A DNA stretch of 18,172 nucleotides from Thermoplasmata archaeon. Lineage in GTDB: Archaea; Thermoplasmatota; Thermoplasmata; RBG-16-68-12. The first letter of the stretch is position 1; each line of letters opens with the position of its first letter. The position numbers and the translations under genes are program-made. Where the stretch lies: NCBI GenBank assembly GCA_013329855.1, contig DUJI01000136.1, positions 1 to 18,172 of the forward strand. The letters run 5' to 3'. Positions 1 to 7,623 of the stretch are shown in pieces. Under the pieces are notes generated by a model, which made no database searches, was not told the origin of the DNA, and saw nothing but the letters and a program-made list of their open reading frames with translations.

Positions 1-573
1 CTCCCTGGCCTCTCCCTCGCCGCGCCGCCCGGGCCCGTGAACGCGCTCATCGCCTCGCATGGCGTGACGCGCTCGTGGCGCGCCGGCTTCCTCGTCGGGT
101 TGGGCGCGATGACCGTGGACCTGCTGTGGCTCGCGGTCTCTCTCCTCGCGCACTCCTACCTCCTGAGCGCGAAGTCCGTCTTCCCGGCGATCGCCCTGCT
201 CGGGGCCGCGGTCATGGCCTACCTCGCCTGGAAGACGGCGAAGGCGTGGCGGGCCGAGCCCGTGGTCGCCGTGCCGGAGCGCGCCGTCCACGCAACCTCC
301 TACGTGACCAACGTGGCCACGAACCTCACGAACCCGTACTCGGTCGTCTGGTGGCTGACCGCGGGTATCGCCCTGATCGACGCATTCGGCCCGCTCGTCT
401 TCGTCGGCTTCTTCGCGGGGATCCTCCTCTGGATCAGCGCCTTCCCGTTCCTCCTGCGCGCGGCCCAGCAGCGGTACGCGCAGACGTACCACGTCGTCCT
501 CGCCTTCTCCGTCGCGGTCCTGGTGGTCTTCGCCGTCTATCTGACCTGGTCCGCCTTCGCCGGCTTCTCCTGA
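1..573 (+). CDS. LysE/RhtB-family transporter, 5' end outside window
   Basis: The frame is open from base 1, so the gene begins upstream; the 190 residues present end at TGA 571-573. The first residues contain the PGPVN motif typical of the N-terminal region of LysE/RhtB exporters, followed by a glycine-rich hydrophobic helix (GFLVGLGAMTVDLLWLAV). Four to five further hydrophobic segments follow, and a central NLTNPYSVVWW matches the conserved NxxNPK-like loop of the family. These are inner-membrane exporters of amino acids or related small metabolites; the substrate cannot be read from the sequence. The usual family length is about 200-215 residues, so only some 10-25 residues are probably missing. 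It converges on the next gene with 6 bases between the two stop codons. The family call is fairly sure; specificity is unknown. Confidence 0.8.
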   Translation, partial: LPGLSLAAPPGPVNALIASHGVTRSWRAGFLVGLGAMTVDLLWLAVSLLAHSYLLSAKSVFPAIALLGAAVMAYLAWKTAKAWRAEPVVAVPERAVHATSYVTNVATNLTNPYSVVWWLTAGIALIDAFGPLVFVGFFAGILLWISAFPFLLRAAQQRYAQTYHVVLAFSVAVLVVFAVYLTWSAFAGFS

Positions 574-579
574 ATCGCG

Positions 580-1374
580 TCACCAGGAGAACCGCATGTG
601 TTCCGCAGCTCGGATGGGCCTCGGCTCGCCGACTGCGGCGAGGTCCACGATTCGCGGCCGCGCGTCCTCGAAGTCGTCCAGGGTGCGCTGGTCCGGCGGC
701 ACAGGTCGATACCACTCGCTGGCGTCGGAGTCGGAGCGGGTGATGAGCACGCCGTTCCTCCCGTGGGCGATCCGGACCACGCGGTCCACGGACTCGTACA
801 GCTGCCTCCGGATGGAGCGGCGCCGGTAGAGCTTGGACAGGCCTGCGTTCGTCACGAGACCGACCAACGCGCGGTCCGCGACGGTCTGACGTATGGCGCG
901 CGCCGACCTCTGGAAGAGCGCATGGGCCTCGCCCACGGGGACGTCCTCGTCCAGGTACATCTCGGGAAGGCAGGCGAGGACCGCGAGCTCGGCGTCTGTC
1001 TCCTCCAGTTTTTTATCTAGCATATCCAATACTAATGCGGTCATCTGGTGGCAGGTGAACGCCCGCGCGACGTGGACCCGCGGGAGGATCTCGTCCCGCG
1101 CCAGGCCCGCACGCTTCCCCAGGGCGACCATGCCATGGGGGTCCACGGAGTTGCCGCCATCCACGAAGACCACGCTCCCGCCCTCCATGACCGCGCGGAC
1201 GCACAGGAGGGTCGTCAGGTGGAACACGAAGTCGCTCCCGCTGTCGATCAGGGTGACCTTCCCCGCCTCGAAGGAGCCCAGGAGGCGGTCCAGGGTCGGC
1301 ACGGAGGTCGTGAGCGCCTTCCGCGTCTCCGCGCGGACCTCCGGTACGGCGAGCGTCTCCGTGATCAGGGCCAT
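580..1374 (-). CDS. RecA/RadA-fold paralogue with degenerate Walker motifs
   Basis: 264 residues from ATG 1374. An upstream extension in the same frame to 1623 is rejected because a TATA-like box (minus 1411-1417) and a ribosome-binding site (GGGGAGGAG) lie directly before ATG 1374. The fold is recognisable: TSVPTLDRLLGSFEAGKVT (23-41) resembles the RadA entry to the P-loop, VVFVDGG (68-74) the following strand, and GLARDEILPRVHVARAFT (90-107) is very close to the RadA/RadB block ending in ARAFT. However, the P-loop position reads SGSDFVFHLT (45-54) with no GKT, and the Walker B strand AVLACLPEMY (131-140) lacks the aspartate. ATP hydrolysis is therefore unlikely. By analogy it may be a non-catalytic RadA partner or a regulator; that is inference. 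The stretch 1009-1045 uses A/T-ending codons unlike the rest of the gene. Confidence 0.75.
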   Translation of the reverse strand: MALITETLAVPEVRAETRKALTTSVPTLDRLLGSFEAGKVTLIDSGSDFVFHLTTLLCVRAVMEGGSVVFVDGGNSVDPHGMVALGKRAGLARDEILPRVHVARAFTCHQMTALVLDMLDKKLEETDAELAVLACLPEMYLDEDVPVGEAHALFQRSARAIRQTVADRALVGLVTNAGLSKLYRRRSIRRQLYESVDRVVRIAHGRNGVLITRSDSDASEWYRPVPPDQRTLDDFEDARPRIVDLAAVGEPRPIRAAEHMRFSW

Positions 1375-1410
1375 GGTCTCCTCCCCGTCCAGAGAACGAT
1401 GGAGCGGTCC

Positions 1411-1417
1411 GTATAAG
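1411..1417 (-). promoter_or_regulatory. TATA-like box of the RecA-fold gene
   Basis: Minus-strand CTTATAC lies about 40 nt before ATG 1374. A start of transcription 25-27 nt downstream would leave a short leader that carries GGGGAGGAG just before the ATG. This supports the internal ATG over the longer reading frame. Confidence 0.5.
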
Positions 1418-1523
1418 GGCCGGAGCGGAGGAGGGATGGGCGAAAGTACGCGCACGCTCGTCGAACGTACTGTCGTGGAGTTACCTCTATCTTCCCCGTA
1501 GCGCCTTGGTGCTTGCGGAGGCG

Positions 1524-2719
1524 ATGTCGCGGATCGTGAGAACGCCCAGAATGCGGTTCTGCTGGCGGCCGGGGTCATCCTGCTCCTCATTCCGGTCCTT
1601 CTCGTCCCCGTGGATCCATTCACGGTCGGTGCCTACGCAGCCATCCTCGTCGCCCTTGCTCTCGCCGTGGGGCCGTGGGTCTGGAGGTTCTCGCTCGGGA
1701 CGATCGATGCAGCTCCTCCGGAGACGATGGCCTATCTGATTCGAAGACTGCGGATGGCGGGGCACGTCGTGCACGTCGAGCCGCAGGAGTTGACGGTGGC
1801 CATCGGTCGCGAAGCCCTCGTGAAGGTGCGGGTGGAGCCCGCCGGAGGCCGTTCGCGCATCCTGTACCGGGCCAGCGCGACGATTGTGGGCTGGCTGGGC
1901 GTCATCGGTCTGCCTCGGATCTACCGACGCGTGCGAGCCTGGGGCCGCGACGCCTCCGCCACGCTGGTCCCGCCGGAGGGCCGGTTGCCTCCACCGCCTT
2001 CCTCGGACGATGCGCAGGCGATGCTCGTGGACGCGGTGTCGGAGACGCATCGCTTGGCCGCAGAGGCCTATGCGGCGGAGCGGGAGAAGTACCAGAACGC
2101 CCAGGCCTTGGTCATCCTCGCCGCGATCATGGTGTGGTTCCTCCTGTTCCTCGGGCTGAGTTCGACCTCCGTCGACGCCGACTTGAATCGTCGGATGGCG
2201 ACGTCCGCAGGTTGGGCGTTCGCGGTCACGCTGTCCCTGTCCATCCCAGGGAGTTGGCTCATCCGGCGGTTCCGACGCGGCCGTATCGTGCGGTTGCGGG
2301 AGTGGGCGGACCGGCTGCAGGCGGCGCTCCACCTGGAATCCGGGCCGCGGGCGGTGGGAGAGCGTGACGGGAGTTCCTTGGAATTGCTTCTGACGAGCCA
2401 GGCGGAGGTGCCGCGCTGGCTCGACGCCGCGCGGAAGGCCAGCATGAGCGTCGATCCCATGGGGTGGTGGGCCGTGTTCGTTATGGTCTACCTCGGGGTC
2501 GACCTCCTCCTGGCGGATGCCCCTGCCTTCGCCGCCTTCAATCTTCCGGTCGCGGTGATCGTTGGCATCGCGGGAGTGGTCCTCCTCGTGGGCGCGTGGC
2601 TGTACTACCGCCGGTGGAGGCAGCGGAGGGAGGATGCGTTGGCGCGAAACCAGGCCGACTGGGACCGGAGCTACGAGCGCCTTCGCGGTGAGATAGAGCA
2701 GTACCTCGGAAGGCTGTGA
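1524..2719 (+). CDS. Multi-pass membrane protein, start uncertain with possible frameshift
   Basis: The first ordinary start in the main frame is GTG 1610 (369 residues), but the same frame stays open back to a stop at 1499 and encodes a convincing membrane helix just upstream (NAVLLAAGVILLLIPVLL) with no ATG, GTG or TTG. A well-placed ATG at 1524 with GGAGG before it is in another frame, so a one-base frameshift between about 1530 and 1555, real or an assembly error, is likely; the coordinates here assume it. Numbering from GTG 1610, hydrophobic segments lie at about 6-26, 166-184, 201-219, 285-302 and 309-333, with a soluble stretch at 27-160 and a charged C-terminus. I do not recognise the family. 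The winged-helix gene follows 4 nt after the stop, suggesting an operon. Confidence 0.6.
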
Positions 2720-2723
2720 CGCC

Positions 2724-3020
2724 ATGGGGAGTGCCGCTCCGCTCGACCGCCCGGACCTCTACGTGGTCGCGAGGCTGCTCGAGCGGATGTGCGGGGAGGA
2801 GGAACCCATCCTCAAGACACGACTCCAGGTGGCGGCCCACATCAACTACGATGTGTTCTCACGATACTTGGAGTGGCTGAAGTCCCGCGGACTCGTCGCG
2901 CTGGAGAGCACCGAGGACGGACACGAACGCGTCCGCCTCACCCCGAAAGGCCACGATGCCTATCTCCGGCTCGTCCAGTGGATCAACGAGGTGGTCCACG
3001 GCCGGATGCCGGGCTCGTGA
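2724..3020 (+). CDS. Small winged-helix protein, HTH_45-like
   Basis: 98 residues. Residues 12-90 follow the archaeal HTH_45 winged-helix pattern: a first helix (LYVVARLLERM), the characteristic ILKTRLQVAAHINYDVFSRY block in which KT and the alternating hydrophobics form the recognition region, YLEWLKSRGLVAL as the helix leading to the wing, and RVRLTPKGHDAYLRLVQW as wing plus final helix. Such proteins are abundant in Euryarchaeota, usually as small DNA-binding regulators whose targets are unknown. It starts 4 nt after the membrane protein's stop with GGAAGG upstream, so it is probably cotranscribed and could regulate or act with it. Its last 38 bases overlap the 3' end of the convergent SRPBCC gene. 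Confidence 0.8.
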   Translation: MGSAAPLDRPDLYVVARLLERMCGEEEPILKTRLQVAAHINYDVFSRYLEWLKSRGLVALESTEDGHERVRLTPKGHDAYLRLVQWINEVVHGRMPGS

Positions 3021-3447
3021 GATCCTGGTTCATGGAGCGCAGATGGTAGTCCGTGTCGCGCGCCGCGTAACGCTCGACGCGTCCGCGGAAGAGCGGCAAC
3101 AGGATCCGGCCGACGTGTCTCGGCTGGATATCCGCGACGAGGGAGATGCGCGTGCCCTGCTCGGTAGCCTCGAAGCGGTACGCGTAATGGACGTCGGCTC
3201 CGGGATAACGCGCCTCGACCGCGTACCCGTCCGGCGGTTCGAGGACAACGTGCTCCTGGAGGGTCACGGGCGCGGGCCGCGTGGCCCGGTCCCGAAGCCA
3301 CACTTCGTTCCCGTCCCGCCGCAGGATCTCGCGGTGGCTCGACGCGGGCGCGTGACGGCTCCCATGGTCGTCCTCCCGGAAGTCGGTCCACCACGCATAT
3401 ACGGCGTCCCGCGCGAAGGGGACCGTGCGCTCCACGCGGACGATCAT
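2983..3447 (-). CDS. SRPBCC (START/polyketide-cyclase-like) protein
   Basis: 154 residues. The opening IVRVERTVPFARDAVYAWWTDFREDDH is the usual first strand and helix of the SRPBCC helix-grip fold (PF10604-type), followed by repeated beta strands (VTLQEHVVLEPPDGYAV, VHYAYRFEATEQGTRISLVADI) and a C-terminal helix ending in YHLRSMNQDL. Members bind hydrophobic ligands in a cavity; many are uncharacterised, and nothing here fixes the ligand. It starts 1 nt after the stop of the DUF4203-like gene upstream on the same strand, so the two form an operon. Its 3' end overlaps the convergent winged-helix gene by 38 nt. Confidence in the fold is high; the function is unknown. Confidence 0.8.
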   Translation of the reverse strand: MIVRVERTVPFARDAVYAWWTDFREDDHGSRHAPASSHREILRRDGNEVWLRDRATRPAPVTLQEHVVLEPPDGYAVEARYPGADVHYAYRFEATEQGTRISLVADIQPRHVGRILLPLFRGRVERYAARDTDYHLRSMNQDLTSPASGRGPPR

Positions 3448-3448
3448 C

Positions 3449-4105
3449 TCACGGCGGCGGGGGCGGCGGCGGAGGCGGTGGGGGCCCCCGGGCCTGTGCT
3501 TCCGCCATGGCCTTCTGCTCCTCGCGGATCCGGCGCTTGCGGTTGATTGCCTGGGTCTGCAGGATGGCGCCGAGGACGAACGCCCCGAGCCCGGCCACCG
3601 CGGCGAGGAGGGTGCCCAGGTTCAGGATGTACAGCCCCGCGGCGATGAGCAGGCCGCCGATGGCCGCGGTGATGATCCCGATCAGGTCGTCGATGAAGTA
3701 GTACGAGATGCCGAACACGATCACGACGACCAGGAGCGCGGCGATCAGCGGCGGGTCCAGCGCGTAGTTCTTCGTGTCGATGTACGCCTTCCCGTGGAGG
3801 AGGGAGTAGACCAGCGCGCCCGCGAGCAGGCCGACAAGGAACGCGAGGGCGACCTTGACGAGCTTGGAGAACAGGATGCTCCCGATGATGGCGCCCACGA
3901 CGGCGAGGACCAGGCCCGCGATGTCGCCTCCGAGGGGCACGCCGAAGAGATAGCCCACCGCGCTCCCCAGGAGGGCGCCGATCATGGACATCACGGCGGC
4001 CCAGATCCCGTGGCCCCAGAAGGCCAGGAGGAGCCCCGTGACGACGAGGACGCCCCCGATGAGGAGGGCCACGTCGGAGCTGATGTTGGGTATCGTGACG
4101 GCCAT
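3449..4105 (-). CDS. DUF4203/TMEM198-like membrane protein with polyproline tail
   Basis: 218 residues from ATG 4105. About seven hydrophobic helices, many with small-residue repeats (GALLGSAVGYLFGVPLGG, GLVLAVVGAIIGSILF, FLVGLLAGALVY), resemble the DUF4203/TMEM198 family of multi-pass membrane proteins. A charged cytoplasmic-like tail (INRKRRIREEQKAMAEAQ) is followed by eleven consecutive prolines up to the stop, encoded by 3452-3484. A second ATG at 4117 is in frame, but the TATA box at 4128-4135 predicts transcription starting near 4106, so ATG 4105 on a leaderless mRNA fits best. The SRPBCC gene follows after 1 nt. The role is unknown. The proline run should need aIF5A for efficient translation. 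Confidence 0.7.
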   Translation of the reverse strand: MAVTIPNISSDVALLIGGVLVVTGLLLAFWGHGIWAAVMSMIGALLGSAVGYLFGVPLGGDIAGLVLAVVGAIIGSILFSKLVKVALAFLVGLLAGALVYSLLHGKAYIDTKNYALDPPLIAALLVVVIVFGISYYFIDDLIGIITAAIGGLLIAAGLYILNLGTLLAAVAGLGAFVLGAILQTQAINRKRRIREEQKAMAEAQARGPPPPPPPPPPP

Positions 4106-4127
4106 GGCCGTGACCATTCGGGCGGGA

Positions 4128-4135
4128 GTATAAAA
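4128..4135 (-). promoter_or_regulatory. TATA box, DUF4203-like/SRPBCC operon
   Basis: Minus-strand TTTTATAC, a good archaeal TATA box. A start 25-27 nt downstream falls at about 4105, coinciding with ATG 4105 and pointing to a leaderless transcript. Confidence 0.6.
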
Positions 4136-4184
4136 CGGTACCGCGGTGAATCCCAGGCCGCCGCGGCCCGGGCCGACGAATGTC

Positions 4185-5738
4185 CTAGCCGCGGCCGAGG
4201 ACGTCGTCCGCCCGATGCGAGATCTCGGTCATCGTGCCCTCGTCCGCGACCTCGGGCGGCAGGAGGTACTTGCGGACCTTGAGGTCCTCGTACTCGAGGA
4301 CGTCGATGACCGTGGGGATGCGGATGGCGTCCCCGAGGACGGCGACCGTGCGCAGGGGCAGCTTGGCGACGATGTTCACCCACATCCCCTTGTCCGGGAC
4401 GCCCGCCAGAGCCGACTCGACGTCGGAGGGCTCCTTGAGGGACATGACCAGGCGGTTCGCGAGCTGGCTGCGCACCTCGTCGTCGATCCGCGACGGGCGC
4501 TGGTCGATGAGCGCGAGGATCAGATTGAACTTCCGCGTCTCCCGCGCCAGGCGGCTGAAGATGGAGTACTCCGCGATCCGCGGGTCCAGGAACTTGTGGG
4601 CCTCCTCGAGGAACAGGACGAGCCGCGGGAACTTCGCCGTCTGCTCCGTGTACAGCTCGAAGAGGCGGCGCGCGAGGACGTTGGCCACGAACAGGTAGAC
4701 CATCTGGTCCGTCCCGAAGTCCCCGAAGTCCAGGACGACGCTCTTGCCCTCCTTGATGTGGGCGAGCATCTGGCCGAAGGCGTCCCTGGCGCCCTTCTTG
4801 ATGAACGGGAGCCTCTGGAACCGCCCCATCCGCCGCTGGAGGGCCTGGAGGACCATCAGGTGGAGCTGGCCGCCCTCCACCTCGGCCTCGCTCGCCTGCT
4901 TGTCGCGGATCGCGGACACCAGGTCCACGTCCCGCGGCTTCGTCCGGTAGATCTGGTAGATGTGGTCGATCATGGGCGGCGTGAGATCCTGGAACGCGAT
5001 GATCAGGTCCTCCGGCGTAATCTGGTCCGGGTCCAGGACGAACGGTTTCGCCTCCGTGTTCTTGGGGTCCAGGGAGAACGTCTCCACCTTGTGCGGGAAG
5101 AAGTACTTCAGCCCCTCCGTGCCGTCCGTCTTGCTGTAGATCCCGTACTCGCCGTGCATGTCGAAGATGAGGACGGAGCCCGCGTCCTTGGCCAGGATGG
5201 CCGTGCAGATGAGCTTGTTCAGGATGGACTTGCCCGTGCCCGTGCGGCCGAAGATGGCGAAGGGTTTCTCCACGAGCTTCTCCATGTCCACGTGGACGTA
5301 GAACGGCTCCACGCCCGTGATCGTCCCGAGCGGAGCGGACTTCTCCGTGGGCTCGTAGATCCGCTCCACGTCCGCCTTGGTCGCGTGGCGGCACTCGGAG
5401 AAGTAGGGCGGGATGGTCTGCGGCTCGCTCAGGGCCCGCGTCTCCTTGTCCACGAGCTGGATCATCCGCAGCTTGGCCTTGGAGTAGAAGATGGGGCCGC
5501 CGTACCCCTCGTGGGTCTCCGGCCGCGGGACGACGATGTCGCTGATGGACGACCCCGCGAGCTGGTCCGCGATGTCGCTGGGCTCGTTCAGGACGTCCTC
5601 CACGAGACAGTAGAAGTCGTACCGCGCGCCCTGGACGATGACCGGGTAGGCGATCCGAAGCTCCTCGGGGTTGTTCAGTTGGAGCTTGGCCACGAGGCCG
5701 TCGATCACGCTCGCGGCGACGATCTCCCCGATCTTCAT
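4185..5738 (-). CDS. herA: HerA DNA translocase/helicase
   Basis: 517 residues, the usual length of archaeal HerA. An N-terminal HAS-barrel region (about 1-135) precedes the FtsK-HerA ATPase core: Walker A GRTGTGKS (164-171), the strand VLIFDMHGEY (189-198) characteristic of HerA, then LVLFLEEAHKF as Walker B with catalytic glutamate, and LALIDQRPSRIDDEV as the sensor and arginine-bearing block. HerA forms a hexameric ring that pumps duplex DNA and, with the NurA nuclease, resects double-strand breaks opened by Mre11-Rad50. The ATG overlaps the nurA stop by 4 nt (ATGA, 5735-5738), as expected for partners made together. No anomaly was seen in the motifs. Confidence 0.96.
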   Translation of the reverse strand: MKIGEIVAASVIDGLVAKLQLNNPEELRIAYPVIVQGARYDFYCLVEDVLNEPSDIADQLAGSSISDIVVPRPETHEGYGGPIFYSKAKLRMIQLVDKETRALSEPQTIPPYFSECRHATKADVERIYEPTEKSAPLGTITGVEPFYVHVDMEKLVEKPFAIFGRTGTGKSILNKLICTAILAKDAGSVLIFDMHGEYGIYSKTDGTEGLKYFFPHKVETFSLDPKNTEAKPFVLDPDQITPEDLIIAFQDLTPPMIDHIYQIYRTKPRDVDLVSAIRDKQASEAEVEGGQLHLMVLQALQRRMGRFQRLPFIKKGARDAFGQMLAHIKEGKSVVLDFGDFGTDQMVYLFVANVLARRLFELYTEQTAKFPRLVLFLEEAHKFLDPRIAEYSIFSRLARETRKFNLILALIDQRPSRIDDEVRSQLANRLVMSLKEPSDVESALAGVPDKGMWVNIVAKLPLRTVAVLGDAIRIPTVIDVLEYEDLKVRKYLLPPEVADEGTMTEISHRADDVLGRG

Positions 5739-6766
5739 CGCAGGTCCCTCGCCACCTTGTCCAGGTACTCGTGGAACGCGGACCGTTTGCGGCCTTCGAC
5801 CTCCGTGAGGCCATCGAGGACCGTGCGCACGTCGATGCCCATGCGGAGCGCGGCCCGCATGACCGTCTCCTGGTAGATCGGCTTGAGCTGGCGCACGGTC
5901 ACCGCCATCCGGTGCGCCTCAATCAGCGGCCAGGGATATCCGACGGACACGAGGCTCTTCGCGTAGGGCGCAAGCTGCCCGAACACGTACTCGGGCTCGT
6001 CGCGGAACGTCCCCACGTCCACCCGGAACCACTTCCGCCCCTGGGGATGCAGGCGCCCGTAATAGATGTCGCCGTGGAGGAGGCCCTCCCGCGCGGCCTC
6101 GGACTCCTTGGGCGCCCGGACGAACGCGGTCGCGTCCTGCGGGAGCTCGGCCTGGCACCGGGCCAGGAAGTCCTCGTCCGTCAGGACCTGGCCGAACGTG
6201 TGGAGCTGGCTGTCCTTGGAGATGCCGACGAGGATGTGCTCGCGCTTCTCGCACACCTCGACGAGGCGCTTCATGAACGTGAACTGCTTGGGGAACTCGG
6301 ACAGGGTGCCGTCCATGGCCACGATGGCGCCCTCGCAGTCGTCCGCGAAGTTGATCGCGAGCTGTCCCTCGATGAGCCGCCGGTACTCGTTGACCATGTC
6401 GCGAGGCTGGTTCTCGTTCGCGCCCCGCGTGAATTCGAAGAGCGCCCGGTGCAGCTCGTCCTGCTTCTCGACGAACTCCGCGAAGGTCGAGAGGCCGAGC
6501 ATCCGCTGCATCAGGCGGACGTCCAGTCGCCGGAACTTCGTCCCATCGAAGTTGTACCGCAGGAGGCCCACGGAGATCAGGGCGAGCCACCAGCTCGAGA
6601 GGTTGAGGAGGAAGGCGTACGAGCCGTCCACGGCGACCATGTCTCGCGGCGGGTCCGCGGCGCGGAAGAGACGGAACTCGGGCACGGCCTCGGGCGGGAT
6701 GGGGAGATTCCGCTGGTTGCGGACGAGGAGCTCGAGCTCCTTTCGCATATCGTCCACGTAGCTCAT
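5735..6766 (-). CDS. nurA: NurA 5'-to-3' nuclease
   Basis: 343 residues from ATG 6766. NurA is the dimeric nuclease that docks on the HerA ring and degrades the 5' strand at DNA ends. Diagnostic motifs are present: MVAVDGSY (43-50, metal-binding D47), AIVAMDGTLS (147-156, D152), GISKDS (181-186) and a late EAHRMAV. A longer form from GTG 6811 is in frame, but that codon overlaps the TATA-like CTTTAAG at 6811-6817, so ATG 6766 is preferred. The herA ATG overlaps its stop by 4 nt. In many archaea herA, mre11, rad50 and nurA form one cluster; here a plus-strand cassette separates nurA-herA from mre11-rad50. Confidence 0.95.
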   Translation of the reverse strand: MSYVDDMRKELELLVRNQRNLPIPPEAVPEFRLFRAADPPRDMVAVDGSYAFLLNLSSWWLALISVGLLRYNFDGTKFRRLDVRLMQRMLGLSTFAEFVEKQDELHRALFEFTRGANENQPRDMVNEYRRLIEGQLAINFADDCEGAIVAMDGTLSEFPKQFTFMKRLVEVCEKREHILVGISKDSQLHTFGQVLTDEDFLARCQAELPQDATAFVRAPKESEAAREGLLHGDIYYGRLHPQGRKWFRVDVGTFRDEPEYVFGQLAPYAKSLVSVGYPWPLIEAHRMAVTVRQLKPIYQETVMRAALRMGIDVRTVLDGLTEVEGRKRSAFHEYLDKVARDLR

Positions 6767-6810
6767 CGTTCGACCCGCCCCAAAGCGGTCGTACGGATTG
6801 CCTAGGTTCA

Positions 6811-6817
6811 CTTAAAG
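6811..6817 (-). promoter_or_regulatory. TATA-like box of nurA-herA
   Basis: Minus-strand CTTTAAG about 45 nt before ATG 6766, predicting a leader of roughly 20-25 nt. It is back to back with the tetR promoter in the 218-nt divergent gap 6767-6984, which shows no other gene. Confidence 0.45.
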
Positions 6818-6938
6818 CAAAGGGGCGGAGAGCCGAAACGAGGACTCGCGCAAGCCGTATTGTCTGACTCCTGCGCACGCTAGGCTCGTCCCCGCAGGGA
6901 TCGCGTCCCCTTGCACGGGCCGCTCTCGATTGCCCCAG

Positions 6939-6945
6939 ATTTAAG
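6939..6945 (+). promoter_or_regulatory. TATA-like box of the tetR-methyltransferase-HgcAB-like operon
   Basis: ATTTAAG on the plus strand, about 40 nt before ATG 6985. Predicted transcription start near 6966-6968 leaves a leader of about 18 nt containing GCGGGGA. The palindrome at 6950-6959 lies between box and start. Confidence 0.5.
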
Positions 6946-6949
6946 TGGG

Positions 6950-6959
6950 TGACCGGTCA
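6950..6959. promoter_or_regulatory. Candidate TetR operator palindrome
   Basis: TGACCGGTCA is a perfect 10-bp palindrome placed 5 nt after the TATA-like box and before the predicted transcription start of a gene that encodes a TetR-family protein. TetR-family operators are commonly of the TGACC...GGTCA type, and a repressor bound here would block initiation. It is inferred from position and symmetry only; I did not notice a second copy in the window. Confidence 0.45.
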
Positions 6960-6984
6960 TTCATATTGGCAGCGGGGATGGCGC

Positions 6985-7623
6985 ATGGTACGGATTTCGG
7001 CGGCGGCGAAGGACGCGGTGAGGCAGCGGCTCCTCGAGGCAGCTGCCGCGCAGTTCGCCCACCAGGGGTTCGACGCGACGAACATCGATGACATCGCGGT
7101 CGCCGCGGGCGTCGCCAAGGGGACGATTTACAACTACTTCGAGAGCAAGGAGGACCTGTTCGGCGGAGTCCTTGCGGAGGGGGCGCTGAGGACGGTCCAT
7201 CGGTACTCCTCTCTCCCCCACGGTACGTCGACGCGAAGCGCCCTGAGGGCGCTCGCAGCCGCGGACGTGACCGTCCTCCAGGAAGAGGAGGCGTTCATGA
7301 AGGTCCTCGTGGCGGAGGCGATGACGCCCCGGAGCCGCAACTACTCCCTCATCCTCGGACGCCTTTCCCCCTTCCTGGCCGCGGTGGCGGAGATCCTCGA
7401 ATCCGGGGTCCGCACGGGTGACATCCGCCGCGACCGGCCTGTCCCCCAACTGGTTCTCTTCTTCGTCGGCATCCTCGCCCTCCTGTACATTCAGCACTGG
7501 CAGTCCGACGGAAGCTGGCCCAGGATGGAGGAGATTCCGGACCTCGCGGTGGACACTTTCCTCGACGGAGCCCGAGAGCGAGGCCGGGAGGCGCGGCGGC
7601 ATTCGAAGGCGGTGAGACGTTGA
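6985..7623 (+). CDS. TetR-family transcriptional regulator
   Basis: 212 residues from ATG 6985; a GTG at 6949 is in frame but lies ahead of the predicted transcription start. The N-terminal DNA-binding domain is classic: VRQRLLEAAAAQFAHQGFD (helix 1), TNIDDIAVAAGVAKGTIYNYF (helix-turn-helix, about 32-52) and ESKEDLFGGVL (helix 4). The C-terminal ligand-binding half is helical, ending in a very basic tail. It is the first gene of an operon: the methyltransferase starts with TTG inside its stop codon (TTGA, 7620-7623). A palindrome beside the promoter suggests autorepression. The ligand is unknown; a substrate or product of the downstream corrinoid system, or a toxic compound it handles, is a reasonable guess. 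Confidence 0.93.
   Translation: MVRISAAAKDAVRQRLLEAAAAQFAHQGFDATNIDDIAVAAGVAKGTIYNYFESKEDLFGGVLAEGALRTVHRYSSLPHGTSTRSALRALAAADVTVLQEEEAFMKVLVAEAMTPRSRNYSLILGRLSPFLAAVAEILESGVRTGDIRRDRPVPQLVLFFVGILALLYIQHWQSDGSWPRMEEIPDLAVDTFLDGARERGREARRHSKAVRR

Noticed and set aside
1375..1623. N-terminal extension of the RecA-fold gene
   Set aside because: It reads through the promoter and ribosome-binding site of the internal ATG and has Arg/Ser/Pro-rich, non-conserved sequence.
3991..5876. Long frames overlapping herA on both strands
   Set aside because: HerA motifs and the nurA overlap define the true frame; the others are compositional shadows.
6767..6984. tRNA or riboswitch in the nurA-tetR divergent gap
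   Set aside because: No cloverleaf or conserved riboswitch core could be folded by eye; only two promoters and a palindrome are supported.
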